Under the pieces are notes generated by a model. It ran no database searches, was not told the DNA's origin, and saw nothing but the letters and a program-made list of their open reading frames with translations. 28,214 nt of DNA, taken from assembly GCA_050012355.1 (NCBI GenBank), contig JBEKHI010000079.1, positions 1 through 28,214 of the forward strand, in the 5' to 3' direction. Shown here piece by piece: positions 15,872-22,993 of the stretch (the stretch's first letter is position 1; each line of letters starts with the position of its first letter). The stretch is from JBEKHI01 sp050012355. Lineage in GTDB: Bacteria > Actinomycetota > Actinomycetes > Streptosporangiales > Streptosporangiaceae. The translations under genes were made by a program, and so were the position numbers.

Positions 15872-16894
15872 ATGCGAGAAACCGATGATCAGGCTGGGCA
15901 GCTGCTGGCCCTGGCCCGCTCGGGTGACGGGGACGCGTTCGCCGAACTCGCCGGGCCATTCCGGCACGAACTCCAGGTGCACTGCTACCGGATCCTTGGC
16001 TCGGCCGCCGACGCCGAAGACATGCTGCAGGAGACGATGATGGCTGCCTGGCGCGGACTCCAGCGGTTCGAGGAACGGTCATCACTGCGCACCTGGCTGC
16101 ATACGATCGCCACCAACAAGTGCCTGAACCATCTGCGCGCGGGCCGGAGCGGGCCGCTGCCCGCGACCGCGGTGCCGCTGCCCGAACCCACCCGCAGCGG
16201 CGAGCCGCTATGGCTGGAGCCTTACCCCGACGCGTTGCTCGGCGACCTGCCGGATAGCAACCCGGGACCCGACGCGCGCTATGAGACCCGGGAATCGGTG
16301 TCGCTGGCCTTCGTCACCGCCCTGCAGCACCTCCCGCCCCGCCAGCGCGCCGCCCTTGTACTCCGCGACGTGCTTGGATACCGCGCTCCTGAGACGGCGG
16401 CCATCCTCGGCTGCACCGTGGACGCCGCGAACAACCTGCTCAAGCGAGCCCGGGCCACGATGACCAGCCATTTGCCGCCAGGCGGACGCGACCAGGCCCC
16501 GCTGCCCGGCTCCGCCCGCGAACAGCAGATCACTGCCCGGTTCGCCGACGCGCTCGAACGCGGCGACATCCCGGCAATCGTCGCCCTGCTCACCGATGAC
16601 GCCTGGCTCACGATGCCACCGCTGCCGTTTGAATACCAGGGCCGGGACACGATCGGAAACTTCCTGTACACCGTCTCGTTCCGCCGCGGAGACCGGCGAT
16701 TGCGCCTCATCCCCACCCGGGCTAACGGCCAGCCGGCCTTCGGCCTATACGTGCGCGACCCCTACACGCCAGTCAGCCACGCGCACGGACTGATCGTCAT
16801 CACTCTCGCCGAAGACCGCATCCGCGCCATGACTGGCTTCATCGACAACAGCGTGCTAGCCAGGTTCGGACTCCCCCGAACCCTCCCGGACTAG
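15872..16894 (+). CDS. ECF sigma factor with C-terminal SnoaL-like domain (SigG/SigX5-type)
   Basis: A 340-residue RNA polymerase sigma factor. Region 2 is at about residues 10-85 (FAELAGPFRHELQVHCYRIL, AEDMLQETMMAAW, RTWLHTIATNKCLNHLR). Region 4 is at about 145-200 (LQHLPPRQRAALVLRDVLGY, AAILGCTVDAANNLLKRARA). A SnoaL/NTF2-like domain follows at about 215-335 (FADALERGDIPAIVALLTDD, then AWLTMPP and IRAMTGFIDNSVLARFGLP). In this ECF group the extra domain replaces an anti-sigma factor as a regulatory element. ATG 15872 has GGGAGG at 4-5 bases. No anti-sigma gene adjoins, as expected for this type. The divergent exporter is a candidate target, which is inference only. Confidence 0.93.
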   Translation: MRETDDQAGQLLALARSGDGDAFAELAGPFRHELQVHCYRILGSAADAEDMLQETMMAAWRGLQRFEERSSLRTWLHTIATNKCLNHLRAGRSGPLPATAVPLPEPTRSGEPLWLEPYPDALLGDLPDSNPGPDARYETRESVSLAFVTALQHLPPRQRAALVLRDVLGYRAPETAAILGCTVDAANNLLKRARATMTSHLPPGGRDQAPLPGSAREQQITARFADALERGDIPAIVALLTDDAWLTMPPLPFEYQGRDTIGNFLYTVSFRRGDRRLRLIPTRANGQPAFGLYVRDPYTPVSHAHGLIVITLAEDRIRAMTGFIDNSVLARFGLPRTLPD

Positions 16895-16980
16895 GGTTCC
16901 TCGGTCTCTTTAGACAGGGCTCGGCTCTTCTGGAGCGAGAGTGCCGAGGCAGCCGGTCCGCTCGTCCCGGCCCCGGCCGC

Positions 16981-17014
16981 TTTGGTTACAGGGCAGCTTT
17001 GGTTACAGGGCAGC
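16981..17014. repeat. 17-bp perfect tandem duplication over a stop codon
   Basis: TTTGGTTACAGGGCAGC occurs twice in tandem (16981-16997 and 16998-17014). The second copy contains the stop codon and last codons of the acetyltransferase gene; the first lies just beyond it. It looks like a recent slippage duplication. Confidence 0.9.
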
Positions 17015-17509
17015 GGCGTAGATGCTGGCTGGCCGCCCCGACCGCCAGATGATGTCACGCTCGTGGGACAGTCCGGCCTTCTCGGCCACGCGCCGGGACG
17101 GCGCATTGTCTGGATACGGCAGCGCGATGAGCCGGCGGACACCGAGCACGTCCCGGGCATAGTCGCGGCAGGCAGTCGCCGCCTCGGTGGCGTAACCGCT
17201 TCCCTGTAGCCGCGGTCGGACCATGTAACCGACCTCTACGTCGGTCACTCCCTGCACCTCCTGCGGCGTCAGCCCGCACTGGCCCGCGAACTCCCCCGTC
17301 GCTCTAAGCGACAGCAGCCAGAGCCCGAACCCGTGCTGCCGGTACAAGCCCAGGTTCCAGTCGATCCAAGCCAGCGACTCAGCTCGGTCCTTCGGCCGCG
17401 GGTAGTACCGCATCACCTCCGGGTCGCCGAGCAGCGCGGCCATGTCATCGAGATGATCTGCCGCCATCGGCCGGAACACCAGCCGTCGCGTGGAATCTGG
17501 AACGCCCAT
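17003..17509 (-). CDS. GNAT acetyltransferase (RimJ/RimL-like)
   Basis: A 168-residue acetyl-CoA-dependent N-acetyltransferase. Landmarks are the N-terminal RLVFRPMAADHLDDMAALLG, EVMRYYPRP, the central strand EVGYMVRPRLQGSGYATEA with the acetyl-CoA pyrophosphate loop (R-x-Q-G-x-G-Y-A at about residues 100-107), and LIALPYPDNAPSRRVAEKAG near the C-terminus. It resembles enzymes that acetylate ribosomal or other N-termini or small molecules; the substrate is unknown. The ATG at 17509 gives a standard length. The terminal AAL codons and stop lie in a tandem duplication. It is divergent from the GH54 gene. Confidence 0.9.
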   Translation of the reverse strand: MGVPDSTRRLVFRPMAADHLDDMAALLGDPEVMRYYPRPKDRAESLAWIDWNLGLYRQHGFGLWLLSLRATGEFAGQCGLTPQEVQGVTDVEVGYMVRPRLQGSGYATEAATACRDYARDVLGVRRLIALPYPDNAPSRRVAEKAGLSHERDIIWRSGRPASIYAAAL

Positions 17510-17684
17510 GGCGGCATCTTGCCAGGACGCTCGGCAGCACGCCTTCCAATTTTCGCTGGCTGCCTCGCCAGGCCCCCAGCATCATGCCCCGCGGGCGGAT
17601 TTACCGCGGTCGCGAGCGCGGCAAGCCAGTTGGTGGCGGCACTAGGAAACTCCGGCATTCCATCAAGTATCCAACGTTGAGACC

Positions 17685-17713
17685 TTGACCGGGTACCCGC
17701 ACGGTTACATACT
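17685..17713 (+). promoter_or_regulatory. Sigma70-type promoter of the GH54 gene
   Basis: TTGACC (17685-17690), 17-base spacer, CATACT (17708-17713). These match 5/6 and 4/6 of the vegetative consensus, predicting a start near 17720 and a leader of about 145 bases. The first operator begins about 4 bases after that point. Confidence 0.6.
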
Positions 17714-17723
17714 TTTCACTGCT

Positions 17724-17737
17724 TGTTAACGCTAACA
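17724..17737. promoter_or_regulatory. LacI-type operator O1
   Basis: TGTTAACGCTAACA is a near-perfect palindrome (one mismatched pair) with the central CG of LacI/GalR-family operators. It lies just downstream of the predicted start of the GH54 transcript, where bound repressor would block transcription. Confidence 0.7.
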
Positions 17738-17779
17738 ACCCGTCGGCAGTAGTTGCCGATCAGGCCGTAGTCCACCCGC

Positions 17780-17793
17780 TGTTAGCGCTAACA
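17780..17793. promoter_or_regulatory. LacI-type operator O2
   Basis: TGTTAGCGCTAACA is a perfect 14-bp palindrome of the same type as O1, with centres 56 bases apart. Paired sites suggest cooperative or looped repression. No LacI gene is in the window, so the regulator acts from elsewhere. Confidence 0.75.
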
Positions 17794-17864
17794 ATGCGCA
17801 AGGCGGCGCCCGGCCTGGCATCCGCGGCGTCACGCTCCATCAGCCGGCTCGGAGATGAGTTCCC

Positions 17865-19373
17865 ATGCCCCAGATGAGGCACCTCAGCCTAAGAAGAACA
17901 TTGTGCTGCGTGACCGCCGCACTAGCGCTCCTCCTTGGCACGTTCATCGGCGTGTTCGGCACGACCGGGACGGCGCAGGCCGCCTCACCGGCGGCCCTGC
18001 CCTGCGACATCTACGCCGCGGGGGGCACCCCTTGCGCGGCCGCGTACAGCACAGTGCGCGCCCTGTACCGCGACTACCGCGGCCCGCTCTACCAGGTAAC
18101 ACGTGCGTCGGATGAAGCGACGGCCGACATCGGCGTGCTGAAACCGGGTGGCTACGCCAACGCCGCCGCCCAGAACAGGTTCTGCGCGGGTACGGTCTGC
18201 ACCATCACGAGGATTTTTGACCAGAGCCCCAACCGCAATGATCTCGGCATCGAACCGATCGGCGGGAACGGCTCGCCTGACGTGGGGGCGATCGCCAACG
18301 CGTTGCCAGTTACGGTCGACGGCCACTCGGTCTACGGAGTCTCGGTGCAAGCCGGAGTGGGCTACCGCAACGACGTCACGCGGGGCGTGCCGACCGGCAG
18401 CCAGGCACAGGGCGCTTACATGGTGACCAGCGGTACGCACGTGGACGACTTGTGCTGCTTCGACTTCGGCAACGCCGAGACGTCCAACACCGATAACGGC
18501 AACGGCCACATGGACTCGATCAACTTCGGCACCGAGTGCTGGTTCTCGCCGTGCCACGGGTCCGGACCCTGGGTCCAGGCAGACCTGGAAAACGGGCTCT
18601 TCTCGGGCGGCAACGGCTCTGACACCGGCAACGAGGGCAACTCCAGCACGTTCGTGACCGCGATATTGAAGAACAACGGCACAACGACCTACGCGATCAA
18701 GGACGGCAACGCACAGTCAGGCGGCCTGAATACCGAGTACAGCGGCCCGCTTCCGGATATCGGCGGTTACACCCCGATGCATCAGGAGGGCTCCGTCCTG
18801 CTGGGTACCGGCGGCGACGACAGCAACGGATCCGACGGTTCCTTCTTCGAGGGCGTCATCACCTCCGGCTATCCCTCCGCCGCGACCGATGACGCCATCC
18901 AGGCCAACATCGTCTCGGCCGGCTATCAGCAGGTCAGCAGCGGCTTCCCGGTCCCCGGCACCGACTACACCATCACCAACGTCAACAGCGACAAGCTCGT
19001 GACTCCGGCGAACTGCGCCACCGCCGACGGCACCGACATCCAGCTTTGGACGGCGCTCGACAGCACCTGTCAGCAATGGACGTTCACCAGTGCTGGCAAC
19101 GGCCACTACATCATCACCAACGTCAACAGCGGCAAGGTCCTCGATTCGGTGGACTGCGGGGCCTTCGACGGCACCCTCACCGACCTGTGGTCCTCGCTTG
19201 GCAACCTCTGCCAGGAATGGGACGTCACCCAGGTGGGCAGCCACTACACCATTAGCAACGTCGCCAACGGCATGGTCCTGGACGTGGATGACTGCGGCAC
19301 CGCCGACGGTACGACAGTTCGCCAGTGGGCCCAGCTCGACAACCTCTGCCAGCAATACGACATCACCCCCTGA
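17865..19373 (+). CDS. Secreted GH54 alpha-L-arabinofuranosidase with ricin-type lectin domain
   Basis: 502 residues. The signal peptide ends near AQA-A (about residue 38). The GH54 catalytic domain (about 42-355) follows: LPCDIYAAGGTPCAAAYST, RALYRDYRGPLYQVTRASD, FDQSPNRNDL, CCFDFGNAETSN, QADLENGLFSGGN. By family comparison Glu242 in DLENG is the nucleophile and Asp318 in TGGDDSNG the acid/base. It cuts arabinofuranosyl side chains from arabinoxylan or arabinan. Fungal GH54 enzymes carry CBM42; here the tail (about 365-502) is a three-repeat beta-trefoil (YTITNVNS, YIITNVNS, YTISNVAN), each repeat with a Cys pair. The Q-x-W motif is QQW, QEW and, in the last, QQY. The start ATG 17865 has GGAG 10 bases upstream; ATG 17874 is possible. 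Confidence 0.93.
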   Translation: MPQMRHLSLRRTLCCVTAALALLLGTFIGVFGTTGTAQAASPAALPCDIYAAGGTPCAAAYSTVRALYRDYRGPLYQVTRASDEATADIGVLKPGGYANAAAQNRFCAGTVCTITRIFDQSPNRNDLGIEPIGGNGSPDVGAIANALPVTVDGHSVYGVSVQAGVGYRNDVTRGVPTGSQAQGAYMVTSGTHVDDLCCFDFGNAETSNTDNGNGHMDSINFGTECWFSPCHGSGPWVQADLENGLFSGGNGSDTGNEGNSSTFVTAILKNNGTTTYAIKDGNAQSGGLNTEYSGPLPDIGGYTPMHQEGSVLLGTGGDDSNGSDGSFFEGVITSGYPSAATDDAIQANIVSAGYQQVSSGFPVPGTDYTITNVNSDKLVTPANCATADGTDIQLWTALDSTCQQWTFTSAGNGHYIITNVNSGKVLDSVDCGAFDGTLTDLWSSLGNLCQEWDVTQVGSHYTISNVANGMVLDVDDCGTADGTTVRQWAQLDNLCQQYDITP

Positions 19374-19428
19374 CAGGGCACACTGGCGGGCAGCGGATCG
19401 GCGAGATCAATGTTGATCCGGATTGCGT

Positions 19429-19453
19429 GGAGGCGGTGAGCTCGGCCGCCTCC
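19429..19453. terminator. Hairpin between convergent GH54 and HNH genes
   Basis: GGAGGCGG (19429-19436) pairs with CCGCCTCC (19446-19453) across a 9-base loop, with partial pairing outside. It lies between two convergent stops (19373 and 19461). No U-tract is present. It is a likely bidirectional terminator. Confidence 0.5.
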
Positions 19454-19460
19454 GCGTCGC

Positions 19461-21287
19461 TCAGATCAGGTACTTGCCTGGCCGGGTGGTGCGGGTTCGG
19501 CCAGCGGGTCCTGTCCAGTTGAAGACTCCAGGCTCCGGCTGGCTGAGGTTCCAGCCTTTCTCCTGCTTATTCCGGTGGTGGTAGCGGCACGGAGCTCCAA
19601 GGTTCTCCTCGCACGTAGGTCCCTCGGGCCACGGGATCGTGTGGTCGGCGTCTCCATCGGCGGCGGAACGGTTGCAGCACGGCGCGATGCAGGTGGCTCT
19701 GCGGGCTTTGACGAGGTGCTTGAGTTTGCGCGGCACCTCGTATTTGTCGGTGTAGTGGGTGTGGTCGCAGGTCTTGCGGGCGATCGGGGCGAGCTTCACC
19801 CGCAGGCTGGCCAGGAACTCTTCGGCTGCCCGCTGGTCTTGCTCGGTCCCCGGCCCGGTTGTCCCGTCCGGGGCTGCTTCCGGCCCGTCGCGGTCGCCTC
19901 CCCCGGTCCGGTACATGTTCGGGTTCCACCGGTGCTGGCCTGGCGCGCACCCGTGTGCCACTGCCTCCTTGGTCACCGGGTCGATCACCGTCACGCACCA
20001 CCGGGTCTTCGGATGGGCGGAGGCGCTTTGCAGCAGGTCGGTAAGCGTTTCCGGATCCACCGGCCCGTAGCCGGGGATCTCACCGGGGGCACTGGACCAG
20101 CCGAACGCGGTCCCCACCGGGACCAGCAGGTTGATCACGGCCTCGAAGGGGGCGTCCTGCCCGCCGAGCTTCCCGCTCCCGCCGCCTGAGCCCCGCGGCC
20201 CCTTCGGGCCTTCCGGCTCCCGCCCGATACCGCCGTCCCCGCCATCCTGGTCGTCGCCGGCGCGGTTCTCGGCCTCGTCCGGTTCGCTCCAGGGCCAGTC
20301 CGATCCATCGTCGGCCGCTCCCGGCTTCGGGACGGCCCACTCGCCGGGGTCTTCGGTGATCTCCGGCAGAAGGGCCAGCGGGTCGTTTCCGCTCGTGAGT
20401 GCCAGGTACACCGCCACCCGCAGCTGCTGCAGCGTCCCGCCTGCCCCCGCCGCCTTCAGTGCCCGGGCGCGGGAGTCGATGTGCTGCCAGGACCGCAGCA
20501 CCGCCTGGGTGGGCAGGTCCCGGCCGCACAAGGCGGCGGTCCCGGACATCTCCTGGAACTTCTCCACCCGGGCCTTCTTGGCGGCTTCCTTGCGGCGGTC
20601 CTTGGCCGCTTCGGGGTCGATCATCAGGATCAGCCGGGCGGCCATCGCCCGCAGCTGACCGGGAGTCAGCTCAGGTGCGGCGGAGGCGAGGATCTCATCG
20701 GCCTCGGCGGCGCTCTCGTCCGCCAGGCACATCGTGGCGTCGGTGATGATCTTCATCTGGTAGTCGATGATCAGCCCATCCCACAGCGCCCGGCTGCACT
20801 TCGGCAGCCGCCGCTCGGCATCCTCGCACCGAGTCATCCGGTCCTCAGCCTGGTTGCTGTTGACCACCAGCTCCGGGGCCAGGTCATCCTGGGCGAACAG
20901 CGTGTACCCGGCCTTGCCCGCCCTGTTCGGGTCGGACTCGCGCTGGCGCCTCGCGTACTCGGCGATCGCCTTCTGCTGGATCGCCGCCGCCCGCCCGGCC
21001 AGCGCCCGGGACCTGCCCACCAGCCCCAGCAGCGCGTTGTCTGACAGCCCGGCCAGCTGCTCACAGGCGGTCTCGGCCATCGCCGCCAGCACCGCACCTG
21101 GCGCCAGGCTGTCCAGCGGCCCGCCCTGCGCGAAGCTCCCCGGGTCCACCACCGCCGGGTCATCCGTCTGCGCGAGGGAGAACACGCACTCCTGACGGGC
21201 CCCCGGCTCGGTGACCTCACCCGCCTCCACCGCGGCAGCGAACCGGTCCGCGTACTCCGCTAGGTCAAAGTCATCGATGACGCTCAT
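19461..21287 (-). CDS. DUF222 / HNH endonuclease domain protein (13E12-repeat type)
   Basis: 608 residues. The N-terminal half is the DUF222 helical domain (LAAMAETACEQLAGLSDNAL, LAGRAAAIQQKAIAEYARR, then LRAMAARLILMIDPEAAKDR). An acidic Gly-rich linker (about 315-365: EAENRAGDDQDGGDGGIG) follows. The C-terminal HNH domain has CIAPCCNRSAADGDADHTIP then ENLGAPCRYHHRNKQEKGW, giving the D-H, N and H residues of the beta-beta-alpha metal site and four Cys for a structural zinc. The protein type occurs in many copies in actinomycete genomes, named after the mycobacterial 13E12 repeats. Function is not established; DNA cleavage is likely. ATG 21287 has GGGAGG 8 bases upstream, whereas the in-frame GTG at 21296 overlaps the SD. 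Confidence 0.9.
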   Translation of the reverse strand: MSVIDDFDLAEYADRFAAAVEAGEVTEPGARQECVFSLAQTDDPAVVDPGSFAQGGPLDSLAPGAVLAAMAETACEQLAGLSDNALLGLVGRSRALAGRAAAIQQKAIAEYARRQRESDPNRAGKAGYTLFAQDDLAPELVVNSNQAEDRMTRCEDAERRLPKCSRALWDGLIIDYQMKIITDATMCLADESAAEADEILASAAPELTPGQLRAMAARLILMIDPEAAKDRRKEAAKKARVEKFQEMSGTAALCGRDLPTQAVLRSWQHIDSRARALKAAGAGGTLQQLRVAVYLALTSGNDPLALLPEITEDPGEWAVPKPGAADDGSDWPWSEPDEAENRAGDDQDGGDGGIGREPEGPKGPRGSGGGSGKLGGQDAPFEAVINLLVPVGTAFGWSSAPGEIPGYGPVDPETLTDLLQSASAHPKTRWCVTVIDPVTKEAVAHGCAPGQHRWNPNMYRTGGGDRDGPEAAPDGTTGPGTEQDQRAAEEFLASLRVKLAPIARKTCDHTHYTDKYEVPRKLKHLVKARRATCIAPCCNRSAADGDADHTIPWPEGPTCEENLGAPCRYHHRNKQEKGWNLSQPEPGVFNWTGPAGRTRTTRPGKYLI

Positions 21288-21304
21288 CCGGTTCACCTCC
21301 CGCA

Positions 21305-21328
21305 GCTATCGGATTTTTATTCGATAGC
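21305..21328. promoter_or_regulatory. CTATCG inverted repeat upstream of the HNH gene
   Basis: GCTATCG (21305-21311) pairs with CGATAGC (21322-21328) over a 10-base A/T-rich spacer, and a third CTATCG follows directly. It lies 18-41 bases upstream of the HNH start, where a promoter -10 is expected, so it may be an operator. The cognate regulator is unknown. Confidence 0.45.
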
Positions 21329-21480
21329 TCTATCGTAGCACATTCAGCAGCGTGTAGCACATAGCTGAACCGCCGGCCGTGGTTCGCGCATCCCAGATCG
21401 CTAGTTGGCCTCTGGGATCGATATCCGCTCCCCTGACTCCAGGGCTGAAGCCCCGATGATGCGTGACCTACGCCACGCTA

Positions 21481-21600
21481 AGCGCCCCCGTTTGCGCGCG
21501 GGTTGCACGTGGATTGAACACCCCGGGGTGAGAGTGAAACCCTAATCCACCGGGGGCAGCCCCGAGCCAGTCGCCACTTAGCAGTCGGCCGCCGCTATGC
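21481..21600 (+). ncRNA. Structured leader, possible divergent c-di-AMP (ydaO-type) riboswitch
   Basis: GTGGATT (21509-21515) pairs with AATCCAC (21544-21550), enclosing the palindrome CACCCCGGGGTG (21519-21530). A tight GGGGCAGCCCC hairpin follows. Downstream, CCCGAGCCAGTCGCC resembles the conserved CCGAACCCGTCAGC of ydaO-type leaders, and GGGGTGAGA resembles their GGGGTGAATC. These riboswitches commonly precede exported cell-wall proteins in actinomycetes. The match is incomplete, so the structure is seen but the riboswitch identity is a guess. Confidence 0.3.
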
Positions 21601-21604
21601 GGTC

Positions 21605-21682
21605 ATGGCGGGGAAAGGAGTGCCGAAGGCGGCTGCCACGTGTGTCATTGCCGTGGTAGCGCTGGCCGGGGTTTGCGCGTAG
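21605..21682 (+). CDS. 25-codon signal-peptide-like short frame
   Basis: The ATG at 21605 opens a 25-residue frame, MAGKGVPKAAATCVIAVVAL followed by AGVCA, ending in TAG at 21682. It has the basic start, hydrophobic core and A-x-A-like end of a secretion signal, then stops 33 bases before the lectin start. No clear SD precedes it. It may be the remnant of an exported protein once served by the structured leader, or an upstream leader peptide. It may also be chance. Confidence 0.25.
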   Translation: MAGKGVPKAAATCVIAVVALAGVCA

Positions 21683-21714
21683 CCGGACGGCATCTCGCAA
21701 ACGGAGATAAACGC

Positions 21715-22356
21715 ATGATTCACCTCAAAACCAAGGCCGCCAGACTCGCTGCGGTCGTCGGCTTCGCGGTCACGCTTGGCCTCAGCACCCTCGCGCTCGC
21801 CGTTCCCGCCCACGCGGGAACCGTCCCGTCTGGCACGGCCACCCGGTCGCACGCGATCGCCCCCTTCGAGCATCTGCTGGGCGGCTTCGAGGCCGTCCCG
21901 ATCACAGGAGACCCCGGCCAGTTCACGATCCAGAACTACGCCGCTCCCCACGACTGTCTAGGGATCCAAGGCGGGAGTACGACCCCCGGCGCCGATGCCG
22001 TGCTGTGGAACTGCAACGGCCACCCGGACCAGGAATGGGGACCTGGTCCCTATACGGACGACGGCTACTTCGATCTCGAAAACGATGATTTCATGTGTCT
22101 CGGGGTAGGGGGTGGTTCCACCAAGGAGGGCACGAGCCTCGTTATCTGGAACTGCCTCGACAGCAGCCACCCCGACCAGTTCTGGGACGTCGGTACGCTC
22201 TATCCTCCCAGCGGTACCGTCTGCGATGGGCTGAATGTCTGGCAGAACCTCAAGTCCAAGTACGTGATAGGTACCAAAGGCGGCAGCCTGGCTGAGGGTA
22301 CTGACATCGTCCAGTGGAATTACCAAAACTCGTGCAATAACCAGATTTGGTTCTAG
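21715..22356 (+). CDS. Secreted ricin-type beta-trefoil lectin
   Basis: A 213-residue exported protein. The signal peptide has MIHLKTKAARLAAVVGFAVT, a Leu/Ala core and likely cleavage at AHA-G (about residue 34). After a linker comes a single RICIN/CBM13 beta-trefoil (about 68-213). Its three repeats have CLGIQGGSTTPGADAVLWNC then DQEWG; CLGVGGGSTKEGTSLVIWNC then DQFWD; and YVIGTKGGSLAEGTDIVQWN then NQIWF. The Q-x-W signature is kept in all three. No catalytic domain is present, so it probably binds polysaccharide. The ATG at 21715 has GGAG 8 bases upstream. It ends at a strong hairpin. Confidence 0.88.
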   Translation: MIHLKTKAARLAAVVGFAVTLGLSTLALAVPAHAGTVPSGTATRSHAIAPFEHLLGGFEAVPITGDPGQFTIQNYAAPHDCLGIQGGSTTPGADAVLWNCNGHPDQEWGPGPYTDDGYFDLENDDFMCLGVGGGSTKEGTSLVIWNCLDSSHPDQFWDVGTLYPPSGTVCDGLNVWQNLKSKYVIGTKGGSLAEGTDIVQWNYQNSCNNQIWF

Positions 22357-22376
22357 CCGAGTGTGAACGTGCGTAT

Positions 22377-22406
22377 GGCGGCGTCCGGCTCTCTCCGGAC
22401 GCCGCC
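22377..22406 (+). terminator. Terminator hairpin after the lectin gene
   Basis: A perfect 12-bp stem (22377-22388 with 22395-22406, GGCGGCGTCCGG and its complement) and a 6-base CTCTCT loop, 21 bases after the lectin stop. There is no U-tract. Confidence 0.7.
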
Positions 22407-22497
22407 CCCACCTGGACTGATCGCTGCCAGAGCGGGTTCTGCGGGTACTGGTGGTGCTCATGAGGACGGCAAACGCGCCGGTCTGAGTGCACCGTTT

Positions 22498-22551
22498 CTG
22501 GTCAGTGCTGCACTACCCACACTCTTATATGCACAGTGTCACACCAACCAG
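22498..22551. repeat. Repeated hairpin element, copy 1 (degenerate)
   Basis: Bases 22498-22519 match 23933-23954 at 21 of 22 positions. The right arm (22535-22551) pairs with the left (22498-22514) at about 12 of 17 positions, so this copy is a weakened hairpin. It lies between the convergent lectin and DUF488 genes, 12 bases beyond the DUF488 stop. Confidence 0.7.
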
Positions 22552-22562
22552 AATCCGCCCGC

Positions 22563-22955
22563 TTACCCGGAAGAGGACCCACCGGCATCGGGCTCGGGCT
22601 CTGCTTCCAGCAGTTCGGCCAGGACCGCCGCCTGCGAGTGCTGCACATCCTTGGTCGCGGTCAGCAGCGTCAGCGGTCCCTCGGACGCCAGCGCGCGTAG
22701 CTTGCCTAGTTCCCGCTGAGCCGGGGAGCTGGTCAGCTCGGCGATGTAGCGCCGCCGGAACTCGTCGAACTTCGCCGGGTCGTGTCCATACCAAGTCCGC
22801 AGTTCGGCGGACGGAGCGATGTCGCGTGGCCAATCGTCCAGGGCCACCGCGTCCTTGCGCAGTCCGCGTGGCCACAACCGGTCCACCAGGATCCGCGCAC
22901 CATCGGCGGACTCCGGATCCTCGTAGACTCGCCGAACGCGGACACCGAGTCTCAC
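22563..22955 (-). CDS. DUF488 family protein
   Basis: A 130-residue protein of the DUF488 family. Landmarks are VRRVYEDPESADGARILVDR then LWPRG, the basic RLWPRGLRK and acidic ALDDWPRDIAPSAELRTWYG blocks, HDPAKFDEFRRRYIAEL, and the C-terminal GPLTLLTATKDVQHSQAAVL. The length is usual plus a Gly/Ser-rich tail (PDAGGSSSG). Members are soluble single-domain proteins whose biochemical function is not established. The start is GTG 22955 with GGAAGGA upstream. It is divergent from the methyltransferase with only 38 bases between the starts. Confidence 0.9.
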   Translation of the reverse strand: MRLGVRVRRVYEDPESADGARILVDRLWPRGLRKDAVALDDWPRDIAPSAELRTWYGHDPAKFDEFRRRYIAELTSSPAQRELGKLRALASEGPLTLLTATKDVQHSQAAVLAELLEAEPEPDAGGSSSG

Positions 22956-22981
22956 ATGGGGTTCCTTCCCAGTCAGCGCGT

Positions 22982-22987
22982 CATAAT
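22982..22987 (+). promoter_or_regulatory. -10 element of a leaderless methyltransferase transcript
   Basis: CATAAT matches 5 of 6 positions of TATAAT and ends 6 bases before the GTG at 22994, so the predicted transcription start coincides with the start codon. The -35 region is weak. No SD precedes the GTG. Confidence 0.5.
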
Positions 22988-22993
22988 GTCGTC

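Larger units (their letters stand above)
17510..17864. other. Gene-free regulatory region between GNAT and GH54
   Basis: 355 bases without a supported gene. The right half holds a promoter and two palindromic operators for the GH54 gene (listed separately). The left half shows only scattered short frames that look like shadows, and no motif I can name. Confidence 0.7.
21288..21714. other. Divergent intergenic region between HNH and lectin genes
   Basis: 427 bases. It holds a CTATCG/CGATAG repeat cluster near the HNH start, an A/T-rich core of likely promoter sequence, a structured segment at 21481-21600 and a 25-codon frame at 21605. These are listed separately. Nothing else was recognised between 21345 and 21480. 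Confidence 0.6.

Noticed and set aside
16895..16975. Terminator after the sigma-factor gene
   Set aside because: CCTCGG and CCGAGG could pair, but only over about 40 bases of unpaired loop with no stable inner stem.
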